DNA of 64,000 nt from Helianthus annuus (GCF_002127325.2 NC_035440.2:79523847-79587846), one strand, 5' to 3'; counted from the stretch's first letter, positions 45,867-59,281 are shown. Notes: generated by a model not told the origin, from the letters alone. Numbers and translations are program-made.

Positions 45867-45869
<3 letters not shown>
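45475..45869. mobile_element. Element I: (TA)n-flanked foldback MITE with nested palindromes
   Basis: Outer inverted ends (GAATGAGAACCACC and complement). Inside, a 30 bp GC-rich word occurs four times in alternating orientation: 45523-45552 plus, 45604-45633 minus, 45714-45743 plus, 45792-45821 minus. Each half is thus a hairpin and the halves pair with each other. Flanked by (TA)n. Confidence 0.8.
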
Positions 45870-45915
<46 letters not shown>

Positions 45916-45919
<4 letters not shown>

Positions 45920-46139
45920 GAGGTTCCTTTACAAAGTGTGTTTTTCCTACAAAGTGTAGGAAGTGATCCTGACCATTGAATGAGTGTGTTTGATGGTTGA
46001 GATCATCTTGGTGGCATTTTGGTAATATTTGTGTCTTAAAAATAGGATGACTTAATTAATTAAGGCTAAAGGTGTCATTTAGCTTTGTTTTAAATATGGG
46101 AATGACTATCATACCATAAACCACCCACATTTCTCGCAA

Positions 46140-46181
<42 letters not shown>

Positions 46182-46773
46182 ACCTTTTCTCCTTCGCGAA
46201 GAAACAAAACGTCAAGAAAACACATCGTGAATAATACAAGAAAACATATCGTGAAGAAACCCAAGAAAACATATCATGAATCATACAATATAACACAACG
46301 TCATTTAACTCGTATGGTTTGTTATACAATATAACAGATCGTGAAGAAACCCAAAAATTATAAAACACAACGTCAAGAAACCACAAAAGACATGTCATTT
46401 GTGAATCATAACTGGTATAACACATTGTGAATTAATTTGTAACTTGTAAAACACATCGTCAAGAAATTACAAGTACATTTCCTTCCTAAAAACACGTCAA
46501 TAATTACAAATACATCTCCTTCCTAAAACATAAACTGCTATAACACATATCATCAAGAATCTGTTCATAAATAATTGCAGCTGGTAAAACACATCGTTAA
46601 GAAATTGTTAATGAAGAATTGTAGCAGGTAAAACACATCTCCTTCTTGAAACATAAACTGCTATAACACATTTTGAATTAAACTGTAACTGGTAAAACAC
46701 ATCGTCAAGAAATTGTTCATCAAGGATTGTAGCAGGTAAAACACATCTTCTTCCTAAAACATAAACCGCAATC
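45916..46773. mobile_element. Element J: (TA)n-flanked element, right end lost to element K
   Basis: Begins GGGTGAGGTTCC after (TA)n, like its neighbours. The first 260 bp are unique, then a (CT)n run (46141-46176), then about 600 bp of loose repeats of AAAACACATCGTCAAGAAA. It stops where the LTR of K starts, so the other end should lie beyond K, outside the window. Confidence 0.5.
46141..46176. repeat. (CT)n microsatellite
   Basis: About 17 CT units inside element J. Confidence 0.9.
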
Positions 46774-49700
46774 TGTGACAACTGGCACGAAACCGGTAAT
46801 TTCCGTACACTTTAATTATTATTTAATCACTGCAATTATGTGCTTAAATGTTAACATTGTCTGATTACATACTATACAAGTGAATTCATGCACATTTTAT
46901 ACTACCAAATATTGCTTTATGCATTAACGAGAGCGTTGCGTCAGAAATACTAGTAAACTCACCGGTACGGCACAATGTGTCAACAGAACTGCAGGAAGCA
47001 GTCAGACATTAGAATTAGGGCCTAGGTGTAGGTCCAACGACAAGAATACATTAAAACCCAAGAGTACATACAAGGGTTAACATATAGACATTCCGGAAGC
47101 TAAAATAAGCACTAAAAAGAACCCGAAACGCACCTTAAGTGCAGAATTTCATTAAATTCAGCTCAAATCAGCTTTTAAACACATAAATATCATGCAGAAT
47201 TTACGTTTTATTATCCAGAATACTTCCCTAAGGGTCGGGAATTGAAAGTGTCACAAAAGAATACTTAAAAGACACTAAAAGGTGCAATTTAGCACTTTAA
47301 CGAACCGGTATCTAACCGAACAACCGGACATTACCCGGAACGTCGAAATAATATTAGAAGCACTATTTTAATATTTCCAAGCTAGTTGTGGTCACCGAAC
47401 ATCATATTACACCTTCTAAACACTAAATACACAAATTACCTAACTAATACCATTACATTTCAACTAGAACATGTAACTAGTAGTTGGAAATGTTACACTT
47501 ACCCCCCCCCCTAATGTTGGATGGTTGGGAGACATAATCCCTCATGGGATTTTAATTGCATATTTTATTGGATCTTGTTTCCATATTGTGAACATATTAT
47601 ACAAAGGGTTAAGGCCTAGAATTGGATTATAAGAATACCCACATGACCATAACTTCATTTCCTACACCCATCAAAACACACACACACCTCTCTCCCTCTT
47701 GCTTACCTTCGGCCGAAACCATAACCATCATCACCACCATCATTCATTCATCTTCAACCAATTCCAAGCATACTCAAGGGTGTTAGAAGGTGCACAAGGA
47801 AGCTAGGAGCTTTCGGAAGTTCAAGAACCTCATTCATTTGCTTTTATCCACTTCATTTACCCTCTTGAGCTCCCCTAGCCTTGTGCTAGTGGTAAGTTTC
47901 TTAGATCTTCATCCTCTTCATGTCTTTGATGGTTAATAGCTAAAAGAATGAGGAAATCACAAGAAACACTAAAAACATAAGCAAGTCTTGAACATGAACT
48001 AACCTTGTGATGAAGTAGTGTTAAAATGATGATGAAATCATGTTATTCTTGTGTTATGATTCTTGTTGAATGTTATTTGTTAGTAGAAATGTTATGGATC
48101 ATCATATGGACTTGCTAGATCATGATTAAAAACATGATCTAGCAAGATGTGAAAGTTAGAGATGTGTAGGATGATGGAAACATCCACACATAAACTATGA
48201 ACTTGAATAAATAAATGTTTTCTTGTAAAATAAAGATCAAAATGAGTTATAATCTTGTAGATCTAAATATCCATGAGTGGTTTTTTCAAAAGAACCAAGT
48301 TAAAAATACAAGTTTTACTTAATCTTGGTTCTTAAACAAATAAACCTTATTTTTGGTGGTTAATAAAGTAAAGATACACATGTGTAACAAGAAAAATACA
48401 AGAAGAAGTATTTTTAGAAAACATGAACATAAGTTTTAAAGAATCATATTCTTTAAAAATGAAGTTTTTTAAAGAAACAATCACACTTCAAAGGGTCACA
48501 AGACTTACTAAATACCCTAGTAAGTTACTACACAGTTTTATAAATATTCAAGTTCATGAAATAGAGAAATTAGTGTATGTTGTTGATGATTGTTGTGGAA
48601 ATTGATTGATGATGATTTTTAAAAGAAACTAAACACATGTTTCGAAAACATGGGAAACCTCCATTTTTTAGGGGAAACTCTGTCAAAATTTCTATAGAAT
48701 TTTGACACTTAGGATAATATAAGTTTCTAAGGAACTTATTCCCTAAAAATATATCCAAAAACTTTTACCAAGGTTTCCCTAATTTTTGTGTTAAGAAATG
48801 ATGATTTCTTCAAGACTAAAAATTTATATTAAGTGTGTATATTTTTGAGAAAAATATATATATTAATTGATCACTAAAATTTTGTGCTAAATGTATCGTA
48901 TTATACATGATAGTGTATTAGGACTTGAAAATACACTAAATACTTCTAAGGAATGAAAATACCAAAATACACATACAACATGCTTAGACAAATACAAGAA
49001 AATATATTTATGAAAATATATTACTTGATGGAATAAATAACTTGGACAAGTTATGAGCATGAAATAAAGTTTTGAACAAAGATACATAATTCGGGTGCAA
49101 AGTGCAAAATACAAGATACTTATATTAATTTTTGAGAAAATAATATAAGTAAGATACATAGTTAAAAATATAAAATATTTTTAAAACAAATACAAAAGAT
49201 AGTGAATTGTGCTTGTACGATACAAGTCTAGTGACTGACGATAATAAAACACGTTTAGGTCACGACGCCTTATAAGCAAATCCGGTGAAGTTTACGACGC
49301 AAGGAACGTAAAGTTGTGAGTTCATGCTCGCCCTTTTCTTTTAACTGTTTTCAGTTTTATAACTTCGGGGGAGAAATACAATGTTTATAAATGGTATGAT
49401 GATACGAGAAATGATACATGATACGAGAAATCGTCTCACGAATAGGGTACCATAAGCACCATTAGTCAACAATATACCTAGACCGCAGAACAAAAGGTTC
49501 GATCTAACGGGTGTCGGGCAGACACACTCTTGATGAGAACGAGTACCAAGCAATGCTTTTGTGTCTCAGAACATGCCAACTAGAAAAATGCCTAAGGTTT
49601 GGTTGCTTCCTATGTCGTGTCACATGTTAATGGACTTGCAACACATTAACAACTTGATGCATACATGAATACTTGATTTATACATGAATACTTGATTTTC

Positions 49701-50072
49701 ACAAGATACATACCATGTTTTTCATACAAAGTATACTAACGTTCAATACAAAAACTGCATGAATTCACACCAACATTATGTTGACGTTTTTCCAAAATTC
49801 ACATGTATTTCAGGTAACTAGAAGTGGATGTGCGCGCGGCTTTACTCATGCTTGTGGATGTCGCTTATGTTTATCTTTAAATAAAGTTGTAAACTTTTTA
49901 AGACAATGTTTTATGCTATCTCGCGATGTAAACGCTAAATTATGTTTTCAAATTATGAAATGTTTGGTATTTGAATTTATTTTTACGAGCATGTAGTATG
50001 TTTACCTTTCATATGCAATGAGAACCTTTCATGATCACACCTCGTGCTTCCGCCGCAGAAAGGGGTGTGACA
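46774..50072 (+). repeat. Element K 5' LTR (3299 bp)
   Basis: TGTGACAACTGG to GGGGTGTGACA. Contains a poly-C run (about 47502-47511), an (AC)n/CT-rich stretch near 47685, and a perfect hairpin at 48111-48146. No long ORF. Confidence 0.9.
48111..48146 (+). other. Perfect 14 bp hairpin in element K LTR
   Basis: CTTGCTAGATCATG, loop ATTAAAAA, then CATGATCTAGCAAG. Identical in the 3' LTR (56831-56866). Weaker hairpins follow near 48425-48460 and 48680-48705. Confidence 0.7.
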
Positions 50073-50075
50073 GAT

Positions 50076-50087
50076 TGGTATCAGAGC
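50076..50087 (+). other. Element K primer binding site (initiator tRNA-Met)
   Basis: TGGTATCAGAGC three bases after the 5' LTR. Confidence 0.92.
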
Positions 50088-50607
50088 TGCGATTGTAGTG
50101 AACCAGGATTCCTTCTCGAGTCTAGTCTACAATCTCTAGGATCCTATCACGAAAACAATTTTTCAAAAAGTTTTCATTGCATAAAATGTCCCGCGACATC
50201 CACTACCTGAAACTGTTTACAAGAGTCAAGAAAAGACACTACGAGACTTAGAGTGCAATAGGGTAGCACTTGTCTATGATTAAGAATTACTTGCAATTAT
50301 GTGTGATAATTGATATATACATATACTAGAAGTAGAATGTCACACGTGTATGTGACTTTACCTGGAAACAGTGACCTATCTGAAGGAAGAGATACGAGGA
50401 TGAAACGAACTGTGCGGACTGTGCAAGGAGTTACGTAATTATGGATGCATACATAATTATGGAATTCAGTGCACAGAAACCACAGCAAGTCTTGTCACGT
50501 ATAGCTTCCCTCAGTGCAAGAAAAGGGTCAAACATGAACCCCCTTCCCCAACCTACTAAATACTCTGCTAGAGTAATAATTGTTTGATGTCACTTTTGTG
50601 GTATATG

Positions 50608-50688
<81 letters not shown>

Positions 50689-50751
50689 TACTGTCTCGTA
50701 AGACGATATCAAATAAATGTCTAACCCTATTGTGTTATGTTCTGTCAGAAC
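50088..50751 (+). other. Leader of element K with a long (TA)n tract
   Basis: No gene. (TA)n of about 77 bp at 50610-50686, only 65 bp before the gag ATG at 50752. It would place a long self-pairing AU tract in the element's RNA leader. Confidence 0.75.
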
Positions 50752-53700
50752 ATGGCACCTAGAAGAGCTGTGAACGCTCGTGATCAACCCCCTCCTCCCC
50801 CACTGCCAAAGACTGCTGAAAAGCTGAACGCTCTACTAGAAGAAAGGATCTCCACTGCTATTGCCCAGTACGAGGCGAACCGTACTCAAGACAGTGGAGG
50901 ACCAAGCAATGCTAGACGTAACGGACATGGAGATTCGTCTGGAGGAAACGCAGCTCAAGGTAACCTAAAGACAAATTGGTAAGCATGGAGAGATTTATGA
51001 ACGGTCTTTGTTTCATTATTTCATCGATTGCTCACTTGTGAGTTGGTTGGATCAATTACAGGCTGTACTTTCAAACAGTTTCTCGACTGCAAACCACTGA
51101 ACTACGATGGCATTGGAGGTGCAGTGGCATTTGTATGCTGGACGGAAAAGAATGAAGCCACTATCCGCATGAGCAAGTGTACCGCGGATCAGCAAGTCAC
51201 TTTTGCTACTGGGTTGTTTGTCGATGAAGCTCTGACGTGGTGGAATTTGCAAGTTCAAACTCTGGGCGATGATGCCGCGTATGGCATGACGTGGGATGAG
51301 CTAAAAGAACATATGAGAGAGAAGTACTGCTCTCGTGCCGAACTCCAAAGGGTGGAGACTAAGTTCTGGCACTTGACTATGGAAGGTGCTGACATCACTG
51401 GGTATACTCGAAGGTTCCACGATCTGTCAAGGGTGATCCCTTATATGGTGACTCCGGAATTTAAGCGCGTTGAACGCTACATTTGGGGACTGGCCTCAGA
51501 ATTCCGTGGCATGGTAACTTCGGCCAAACATCAAACAATCACCGAGGCTGTAACTCTGGCTGTCAGCCTTACTGAAGATTGTGTTCGTATGAAGAAGTTA
51601 TCGCTGAACCCCACTGAAAAGACCGAGATGATGCTGAGTCATCCGGCGGCAAGAAGAGAAAGCATTCGAATCTGAATCAGGTAACTCGCAACAACAACAA
51701 AGGTTCATACAACAAGAAGCGTGACACTAACCCACCTAAGGAGGCGAGAACCTTTGCAGCGGCAAATGATACTGCAGCCAAAGGATACCAAGGCACCTTG
51801 CCTAAATGCCAAAAATGTAAGTATCATCATGAAGGAGCTTGTCGCATTCCAAGGTGCGACAAATGTGGTAGATTGGGTCATCAAACAGAAGACTGTTGGG
51901 GAAAAGGAAGGAACGGAAATGGAAATCGCAACGATGCTGGTAATGCGGCTGGTGGGAATGGAAATGGTAATGGTAACCGGAATGGGAATGGAGCTGGGCG
52001 AAACCAAGGATGCTTCAGTTGTGGAAGCAACGATCACTTCATGAAAGACTGCTCAAAGGGAAACAATGCTCAGGCTCGAGCATTTGTGATTGGAGCAAAG
52101 AACGCACGCGAGGACCCTAATGTGGTCACCGGTACGTTTCTCATTAACAACCACTTTGCATCCATATTATTTGACACTGGTGCCGACTATAGCTTCATGT
52201 CTGTGGAATTTAAACGTATGCTTGGGATAAAATCTAGTAGATTAGATATTCCTTACTCTATAGAGCTAGCCAATGGTAAACGCGTTGAATCAGGAGAAGT
52301 TGTTAGAAGTTGCACATTAGAGCTTGGTGAACGAAGATTTAGCATCGATCTTTTACCTATTCAATTAGGTAGCTTCGACGTAGTGGTCAGAATGGACTGG
52401 TTGTCCAAGAACAAAGCTGAAGTTATTTGTCACGAGAAAATCATTCGCATCCCTTTGGCGAATGATGAAACTCTCATCGTACATGGAGAGAAACGAGACG
52501 TGCCCCTACGAATCATCAGTGGTATGAAGGCACAGAAGTGCTTAAGGAAAGGATGTGTTGCTTTCCTAGCTCACGTTGTAGACAAGAAGGCTGAGGAACC
52601 AAAAATCAAAGACATTCCTGTGGTGAAGGAATTCCCTGATGTTTTTCCCGAAGACCTGCCAGGACTACCCCCGCAACGACAAGTCAAATTTCATATAGAC
52701 CTGGTTCCAGGAGCCGCTCCTGTAGCCAAGTCACCCTATCGGCTTGCACCATCCGAAATGCAAGAATTATCTACACAACTCCAGGAGTTGTTGGATAAAG
52801 GATTCATAAGGCCAAGCTTCTCGCCCTGGGGAGCTCCAGTATTGTTCGTGAAGAAGAAGGATGGAACACTACGGATGTGTATCGATTACAGAGAACTGAA
52901 AAAGCTCACTATCAAGAATCGGTACCCACTACCGAGGATTGATGACTTATTTGATCAGTTGCAAGGATCAAGCTACTATTCCAAGATCGACCTTTGATCT
53001 GGATACCATCAGTTAAGAATACAAGAGGAATGCGTACCAAAGACTGCATTCAGAACACGTTATGGGCATTACAAGTTCCTTGTGATGCCATTCCGCCTGA
53101 CGAACGCGCCAGCAGTATTTATGGACCTGATGAACCGCGTGTGCAAACCATATCTTGATAAATTCGTGATTGTATTTATCGATGATATCCTGATTTACTC
53201 GCGAACCAAAGAAGAGCACGAGCAACACCTCAGAACCATTTTGGAGCTACTGAAGAAAGAAAAACTTTATGCAAAATTTTCCAAATGCGAATTCTGGATT
53301 CCCGAAGTACAGTTTCTTGGTCACGTTGTGAATGAGAAGGGCATTCATGTAGACTCATCCAAGATAGAGGCAATAAAGAATTGGGAAGCCCCCAAAACCC
53401 CAACTGAAGTTCGACAATTCTTGGGCTTAGCAGGCTATTACCGACACTTCATCGAGAATTTCTCAAAAATAGCTCAACCGCTAACTGCCCTCACGCAGAA
53501 AGACAAGAAGTACGACTGGGGTGACAAGCAGGAAGAAGTCTTCCAGCTACTTAAAAATAAGCTATGCGATGCACCAATACTATCATTACCCGAAGGCACT
53601 GAAGACTTCATGGTATACTGTGAAGCTTCACGACAAGGTTTGGGTTGTGTGCTCATGCAACGCCAAAAAGTCATCGCTTATGCTTCAAGACAATTAAAGG

Positions 53701-55463
53701 TACATGAAAAGAATTATACCACGCACGACTTGGAACTCGGCGCGGTGGTATTCGACTTGAAGATTTGGTGACACTATTTATATGGTACTCGATGTACAAT
53801 CTTCACAGATCACAAAAGCCTACAACACATATTTGATTAGAAGGAATTAAACATGCGTCAGTGACGATGGGTCGAGCTGCTGAACGATTACGACTGTGAG
53901 ATTAGGTACCATCCTGGTAAGGCAAACGTTGTAGCGGACGCATTAAGTCGAAAGGAAAGGGTTAAGACCCTAAGGGTTCGAGCATTGGAAATGACGATTC
54001 GAACGAACCTCACTGCATGTATTCGTGACGCCCAACAAGAAGCCCTTAAGATGGAAAACCCTAAAGCTGAATACCTCCGGGGTATGTTGAAATATATGGT
54101 GCCCAATGAAGAGGGAGCTTTATATTTTAAGAAGCGTATTTGGGTTCCGCTCTATGGCGGTATTTGAGAAGTCATCCTTGATGAAGCGCATAAATCAAGA
54201 TACTTGATCGACCCAGGATCGGACAAGATGTATCAAGACTTAAAAGAATACTATTGGTGGCCAAGACTCAAAAGCGATGTTGTTGTCTACGTTGGAAAGT
54301 GCTTAACCTGTGCTAAGGTTAAGGCCGAATATCAGAAACCATCTGGCCTACTACAACAACCAGAGATACCCATGTGGAAGTGGGAACAAATCTCGATGGA
54401 CTTCATAACAAAATTACCTAGGACCCCGAGAGGGCACGATATGATATGGGTAATAGTTGATCGATTGACGAAATTTGCGCAGTTCCTACCGATCCGAGAA
54501 AACGACAGCACTGGAAAGCTTGCTGAGATATACTTAAAAGAAATCGTGGCACGTCATGGAGTGCCAATCTCAATTATTTCAGACAGAGATGGACGCTTTG
54601 TCTCAAGAATCTGGCAATCATTTCAGGAAGCGTTTGGATCTCAATTAGATCTAAGCACGGCCTTCCATCCACAAACAAACGGCCAGAGCGAACGGACTAT
54701 ACAAACATTAGAAGATATGCTTCGCGCATGTGTCATGGACCTAGGCGGCAGCTGGGATACTCACCTACCTTTAGTTGAGTTTTCCTACAATAACAGTTAT
54801 CATACAAGTATAAAAGCTGCACCGTTCGAAGCTCTGTATGGCCGCAAGTGCCGCTCGCCCTTATGTTGGGCAAACGCTGGAGATAAGCGTATGGTTGGTC
54901 CTGAACTTGTACAAGAGACAACCGACAAGATCACGCAGATCCGAGAGCGCATTAAGGCGGCCCGAGATCGACAAAAGAGGTATGCTGATCGAAGATGAAA
55001 ACCATTAGAATTCGAGGTGGGAGACAAAGTGTTGTTAAAGGTCTCACCTTGGAAGGGTGTAGTCAGATTTGGCAAACGTGGAAAGCTGAACCCACGATAC
55101 ATCGGACCATTCAAGATCTTAGAGAGAACCGGTACCGTGGCATATAAGTTGGAATCACCGAAAGAACTTAATGGAGTACATGATACGTTCCATGTATCCA
55201 ACCTCAAGAAGAGTCCAACACAAGAAGACGTGATCATCCCTGCGGATGAAGTGCATATTGACGACACCCTCCGATTTACAGAACAACCTGTTGAGGTTAC
55301 AGACTGGAAAGTCAACAAGACCAGGAGGAGCACTATCAAACTTGTCAAAGTACGTTGGAACTCTAAACACGGACCCGAGTACACGTGGGAACGTGAAGAC
55401 CAGTTCAAAGAAAAGTATCCCCACCTGTTCAAGAAGACTCCTGCGAGAGTTAGTTCAGCCTGA
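50752..55463 (+). pseudogene. Gag-Pol of element K: intron in gag, one frameshift, six nonsense changes
   Basis: Starts MAPRRAVNARDQPPPP (ATG 50752). A probable intron at 50960-51061 (GT...AG, 102 nt) joins to CTFKQFLDCKP. The Gag core continues to about 51625, where a frameshift moves it to the frame with two zinc-knuckle sets ([28 protein letters not shown]). The protease site DTGAD near 52171 is intact, and RT has FIDDILIYS. Stops lie at 52995, 53769, 53838, 53862, 54165 and 54996; five fit CGA to TGA and one CAG to TAG. Also seen are a glutamate for the first RNase H aspartate (YCEAS, 53622) and an arginine in RT where neighbours have glycine (FRLTNAPA). Integrase and the chromodomain-like end at 55463 are otherwise readable. 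No functional polyprotein. Confidence 0.88.
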
Positions 55464-55485
55464 ATTTCGGGACGAAATTCTTTTA

Positions 55486-55497
55486 ACGGGGGGAGAC
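55486..55497 (+). other. Element K polypurine tract
   Basis: ACGGGGGGAGAC directly before the 3' LTR start TGTGACA at 55498. Confidence 0.85.
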
Positions 55498-58271
55498 TGT
55501 GACAAATGGCACGAAACCGGTAACTTCCGTACACTTTAATTATTATTTAATGACTGCAATTATGTGGTTAAATGTCAACATTGTCTGATTACATACTATA
55601 CAAGTGAATTCATGCACATTTTATACTACCAAATATTGCTTTATGCATTAACGAGAGCGTTGCGTCAGAAATACTAGTAAACTCACCGGTAAGACACAAT
55701 GTGTCAACAGAACTGCAGGAAGCAGTCAGACATTAGAATTAGGGCCTAGGTGTAGGTCCAACGACAAGAATACATTAAAACCCAAGAGTACATACAAGGG
55801 TTAACATATAGACATTCCAGAAGCTAAAATAAGCACTAAAAAGCACCCGAAACGCACCTTAAGTGCAGAATTTCATTAAATTCAGCTCAAATCAGCTTTT
55901 AAACACATAAATATCATGCAGAATTTACGTTTTATTATCCAGAATACTTCCCTAAGGGTAGGGAATTGAAAGTGTCACAAAAGAATACTTAAAAGACACT
56001 AAAAGGTGCAATTTAGCACTTTAACGAACCGGTATCTAACCGAACAACCGGACATTACCTGAAATGTCAAAATAATATTAGAAGCACTATTTTAATATTT
56101 CCAAGCTAGTTGTGGTCACCGAACATCATATTACACCTCCTAAACACTAAATACACAAATTACCTAACTAATACCATTACATTTCAACTAGAACATGTAA
56201 CTAGTGGTTGGAAATGTTACACTTACCCCCCCTAATGTTGGACGGTTGGGAGACATAATCCCTCATGGGATTTTAACTGCATATTTTATTGGATCTTGTT
56301 TCCATATTGTGAACATATTATACAAAGGGTTAAGGCCTAGAATTGGATTTTAAGAATACCCACATGACCATAACTTCATTTCCTACACCCATCAAAACAC
56401 ACACACACCTCTCTCCCTCTTGCTTACCTTCGGCCGAAATCATAACCATCATCACCACCATCATTCATTCATCTTCACCCAATTCCAAGCATACTCAAGG
56501 GTGTTAGAAGGTGCATAAGGAAGCTAGGAGCTTTCGGAAGTTCAAGAACCTCCTTCATTTGCTTTTATCCACTTCATTTACCCTCTTGAACTCCTCTAGC
56601 CTTGTGCTAGTGGTAAGTTTCTTAGATCTTCATCCTCTTCATGTCTTTGATGGTTAATAGCTAAAAGAATGATGAAATCACAAGAAACACTAAAAACATA
56701 AGCAAGTCTTGAACATGAACTAACCTTGTGATGAAGTAGTGTTAAAATGATGATGAAATCATGTTATTCTTGTGTTATGATGCTGTTGAATGTTATTTGT
56801 TATTAGAAATGTTATGGATCATCATATGGACTTGCTAGATCATGATTAAAAACATGATCTAGCAAGATGTGAAAGTTAGAGATGTGTAGGATGATGGAAA
56901 CATCCACACATAAACTATGAACTTAAATAAATAAATGTTTTCTTGTAAAATAAAGATCAAAATGAGTTATAACCTTGTAGATCTAAATATCCGTGAGAGG
57001 GGGTTTTCAAAAGAACCAAGTTAAAAATACAAGTTTTACTTAATCTTGGTTCTTAAACAAATAAACCTTATTTTTGGTGGTTAATAAAGTAAAGATACAC
57101 ATGTGTAACAAGAAAAATACAAGAAGAAGTATTTTTAGAAAACATGAACATAAGTTGTAAAGAATCATATTCTTTAAAAATGAAGTTTTTAAAGAAACAA
57201 TCACACTTCAAAGGGTAACAAGACTTACTAAATACCCTAGTAAGTTACTACACAGTTTTATAAATTTTCAAGTTCATGAAATAGAGAAATTGGTGTATGT
57301 TGTTGATGATTGTTGTGGAAATTGATTGATGATGATTTTTAAAAGAAAATAAACACATGTTTTGAAAACATGGGAAACCTGCATTTTTAGGGGAAACTCT
57401 GTCAAAATTTCTATAGAATTTTGACACTTAGGAAAATATAAGTTTCTAAGGAAATTATTCCCTAAAAATGTATCCAAAAACTTTTACCAATGTTTCCCTA
57501 ATTTTTGTGTTAAGAAATGATGATTTCTTCAAGACTAAAAATTTATATTAAGTGTGTATATTTTTGAGAAAAATATATATATTAATTGATCACCAAAATT
57601 TTGTGATAAGTGTATGTAGTATGTATTATACATGATAGTGTATTAGGACTTGAAAATACACTAAATACTTCAAAGGAATGAAAATACAAAAATGCACATA
57701 CAACATGCTTAGACAAATACAAGAAAATATATTTATGAAAATATATTACTTGATGGAATAAATAACTTGGACAAGTTATGAGCATGAAATAATGTTTTGA
57801 ACAAAGATACATAATTCGGGTGCAAAGTACAAAATACAAGATACTTATATTAATTTTTGAGAAAAATAATATAAGTAAGATACATAGTTAAAAATATAAA
57901 ATATTTTTAACACAAATACAAGAGATAGTGACTTGTGCTTGTACGATACAAGTCTAGTGACTGACGATAATAAAACCCGTTTAGGTCACGACGCCTTATA
58001 AGCAAATCCGGTGAAGTTTACGACGCAAGGAACGCAAAGTTGTGAGTTCTTGCTCTCATTTTCTTTTAACTGTTTTCAGTTTTATAACTTCGGGGGTGAA
58101 ATACATGTTACAATGTTTATAAATGGTATGATGATACGAGAAATGATACATGATACGAGAAATCGTGTCACGAATAGGGTACCATAAGCACCATTAGTCA
58201 ACAATATACCTAGACCGCAGAACAAAAGGTTAGATCTAACGGGTGTCGGGCAGCCACACTCTTGGTGAGAG
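55498..58271 (+). repeat. Element K 3' LTR, interrupted by element L
   Basis: Collinear with 46774 to about 49540. The match stops at 58271, where L's LTR begins. The last part of this LTR should follow L, outside the window. Confidence 0.9.
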
Positions 58272-58425
58272 TGTGACACTCGAGGTTTTTCCGAACGATC
58301 ACCTTGTAATATTTTGTGTATATATATATATTAGTAAATGGAAAACGTGATTTTTACTTGATATGTGACGTATGTATGTATTATATATGTAAATATGAGA
58401 GCCGAAACCACGACCCGAGACCATG

Positions 58426-58449
58426 ACTCGCAACCGGGCGGTTGCGAGT
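58426..58449 (+). other. Palindrome ACTCGCAACC / GGTTGCGAGT in element L LTR
   Basis: Ten-base arms at 58426-58435 and 58440-58449 with loop GGGC. The arm sequence is the repeat word of the block at 59282-59540, and another GGTTGCGAGT follows at 58459. Confidence 0.7.
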
Positions 58450-59281
58450 GGGTCACTCGGTTGCGAGTGGGCCTTTGGGCCGTAACCAGTTTGGGTCGAA
58501 ACCCCCAAGCCCAACCCGAAACACCCTATGAATATATATCCCACCTCCTCCTCATTTCCTTCATTTGTTACACCAAACAAACACACACCTCTTCTATTTT
58601 CTCTCAACTAAAAACCCCAAGCCAACAACATCCAAACTCTTCCAAACTTTCGGTTCAAGCTCAAGGATCTCGGACAAGGAAACTCGGTCAAGACCAATTC
58701 GGACACTCCATCTTCTCGGTTCTCTTTTCTTTGTTTTCGGCTCCTCCTTTCATAACCGGTTAGTGTTATCTTTGTGTATCTTTTGTGTATAAGATTTATG
58801 TGGGTTAAATGAACTAGAAATATTATGCTTGGTTAGAAATACTATGCATGATTTTTAGGAAGATTGTGAAGTTTTGACTATGTGTGTTAAACCCTATGTA
58901 TGATACTTGCTAACATGCTTAAATGGTTATGGAATAATGGTTTAAGGATGTTTAGGGCCAACCGAGTTATGTTAATGCCACTAAGTGTATGTTTTACTTG
59001 TTCTTGCATATTAATCTTGTTAGAAATAGGTGATTTTCGGTCCAAAATGTGTGATTATGTTGGCATGAAAACCCTAGAAAAACTATGAACTTGATGAACT
59101 TGTTGAAGATAGTTTGAAGATTTTAAAATGGTAATGTTTGATCTATTGTTGTATATGGTCAAAATTAGGAAAAGTGTTTGTAGAAACCCTATTGGCTGTT
59201 TCCAAATATGGGTCTGATTTCATATGTACAATTTGGACTGTCTTTTCTGCATCATCACGTGTATATGAAAGTGACAGATTA

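Larger units (their letters stand above)
46774..58271 (+). mobile_element. Element K: Tekay-like Ty3/Gypsy, 3.3 kb LTRs, dead pol
   Basis: 5' LTR 46774-50072, primer site, gag with an intron, broken pol, polypurine tract, and 3' LTR from 55498 cut by element L at 58271. CAATC (46769-46773) precedes it as the possible target copy. Close relative of L and D by protein sequence. LTRs differ by a few percent by eye. Confidence 0.87.

Noticed and set aside
46200..46770. ACACATCGTCAAGAAA repeats considered as a CRISPR-like array
   Set aside because: Spacing and unit sequence are irregular, spacers are not unique sequences of equal size, and the context is a plant transposon.
50580..50787. ORFs of repeated Tyr-Ile on both strands
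   Set aside because: Translation of the (TA)n microsatellite, not a protein.
54800..55534. Minus-strand ORF of 244 codons
   Set aside because: Opposite the integrase C-terminus and chromodomain-like part of element K, with no recognisable domain of its own.
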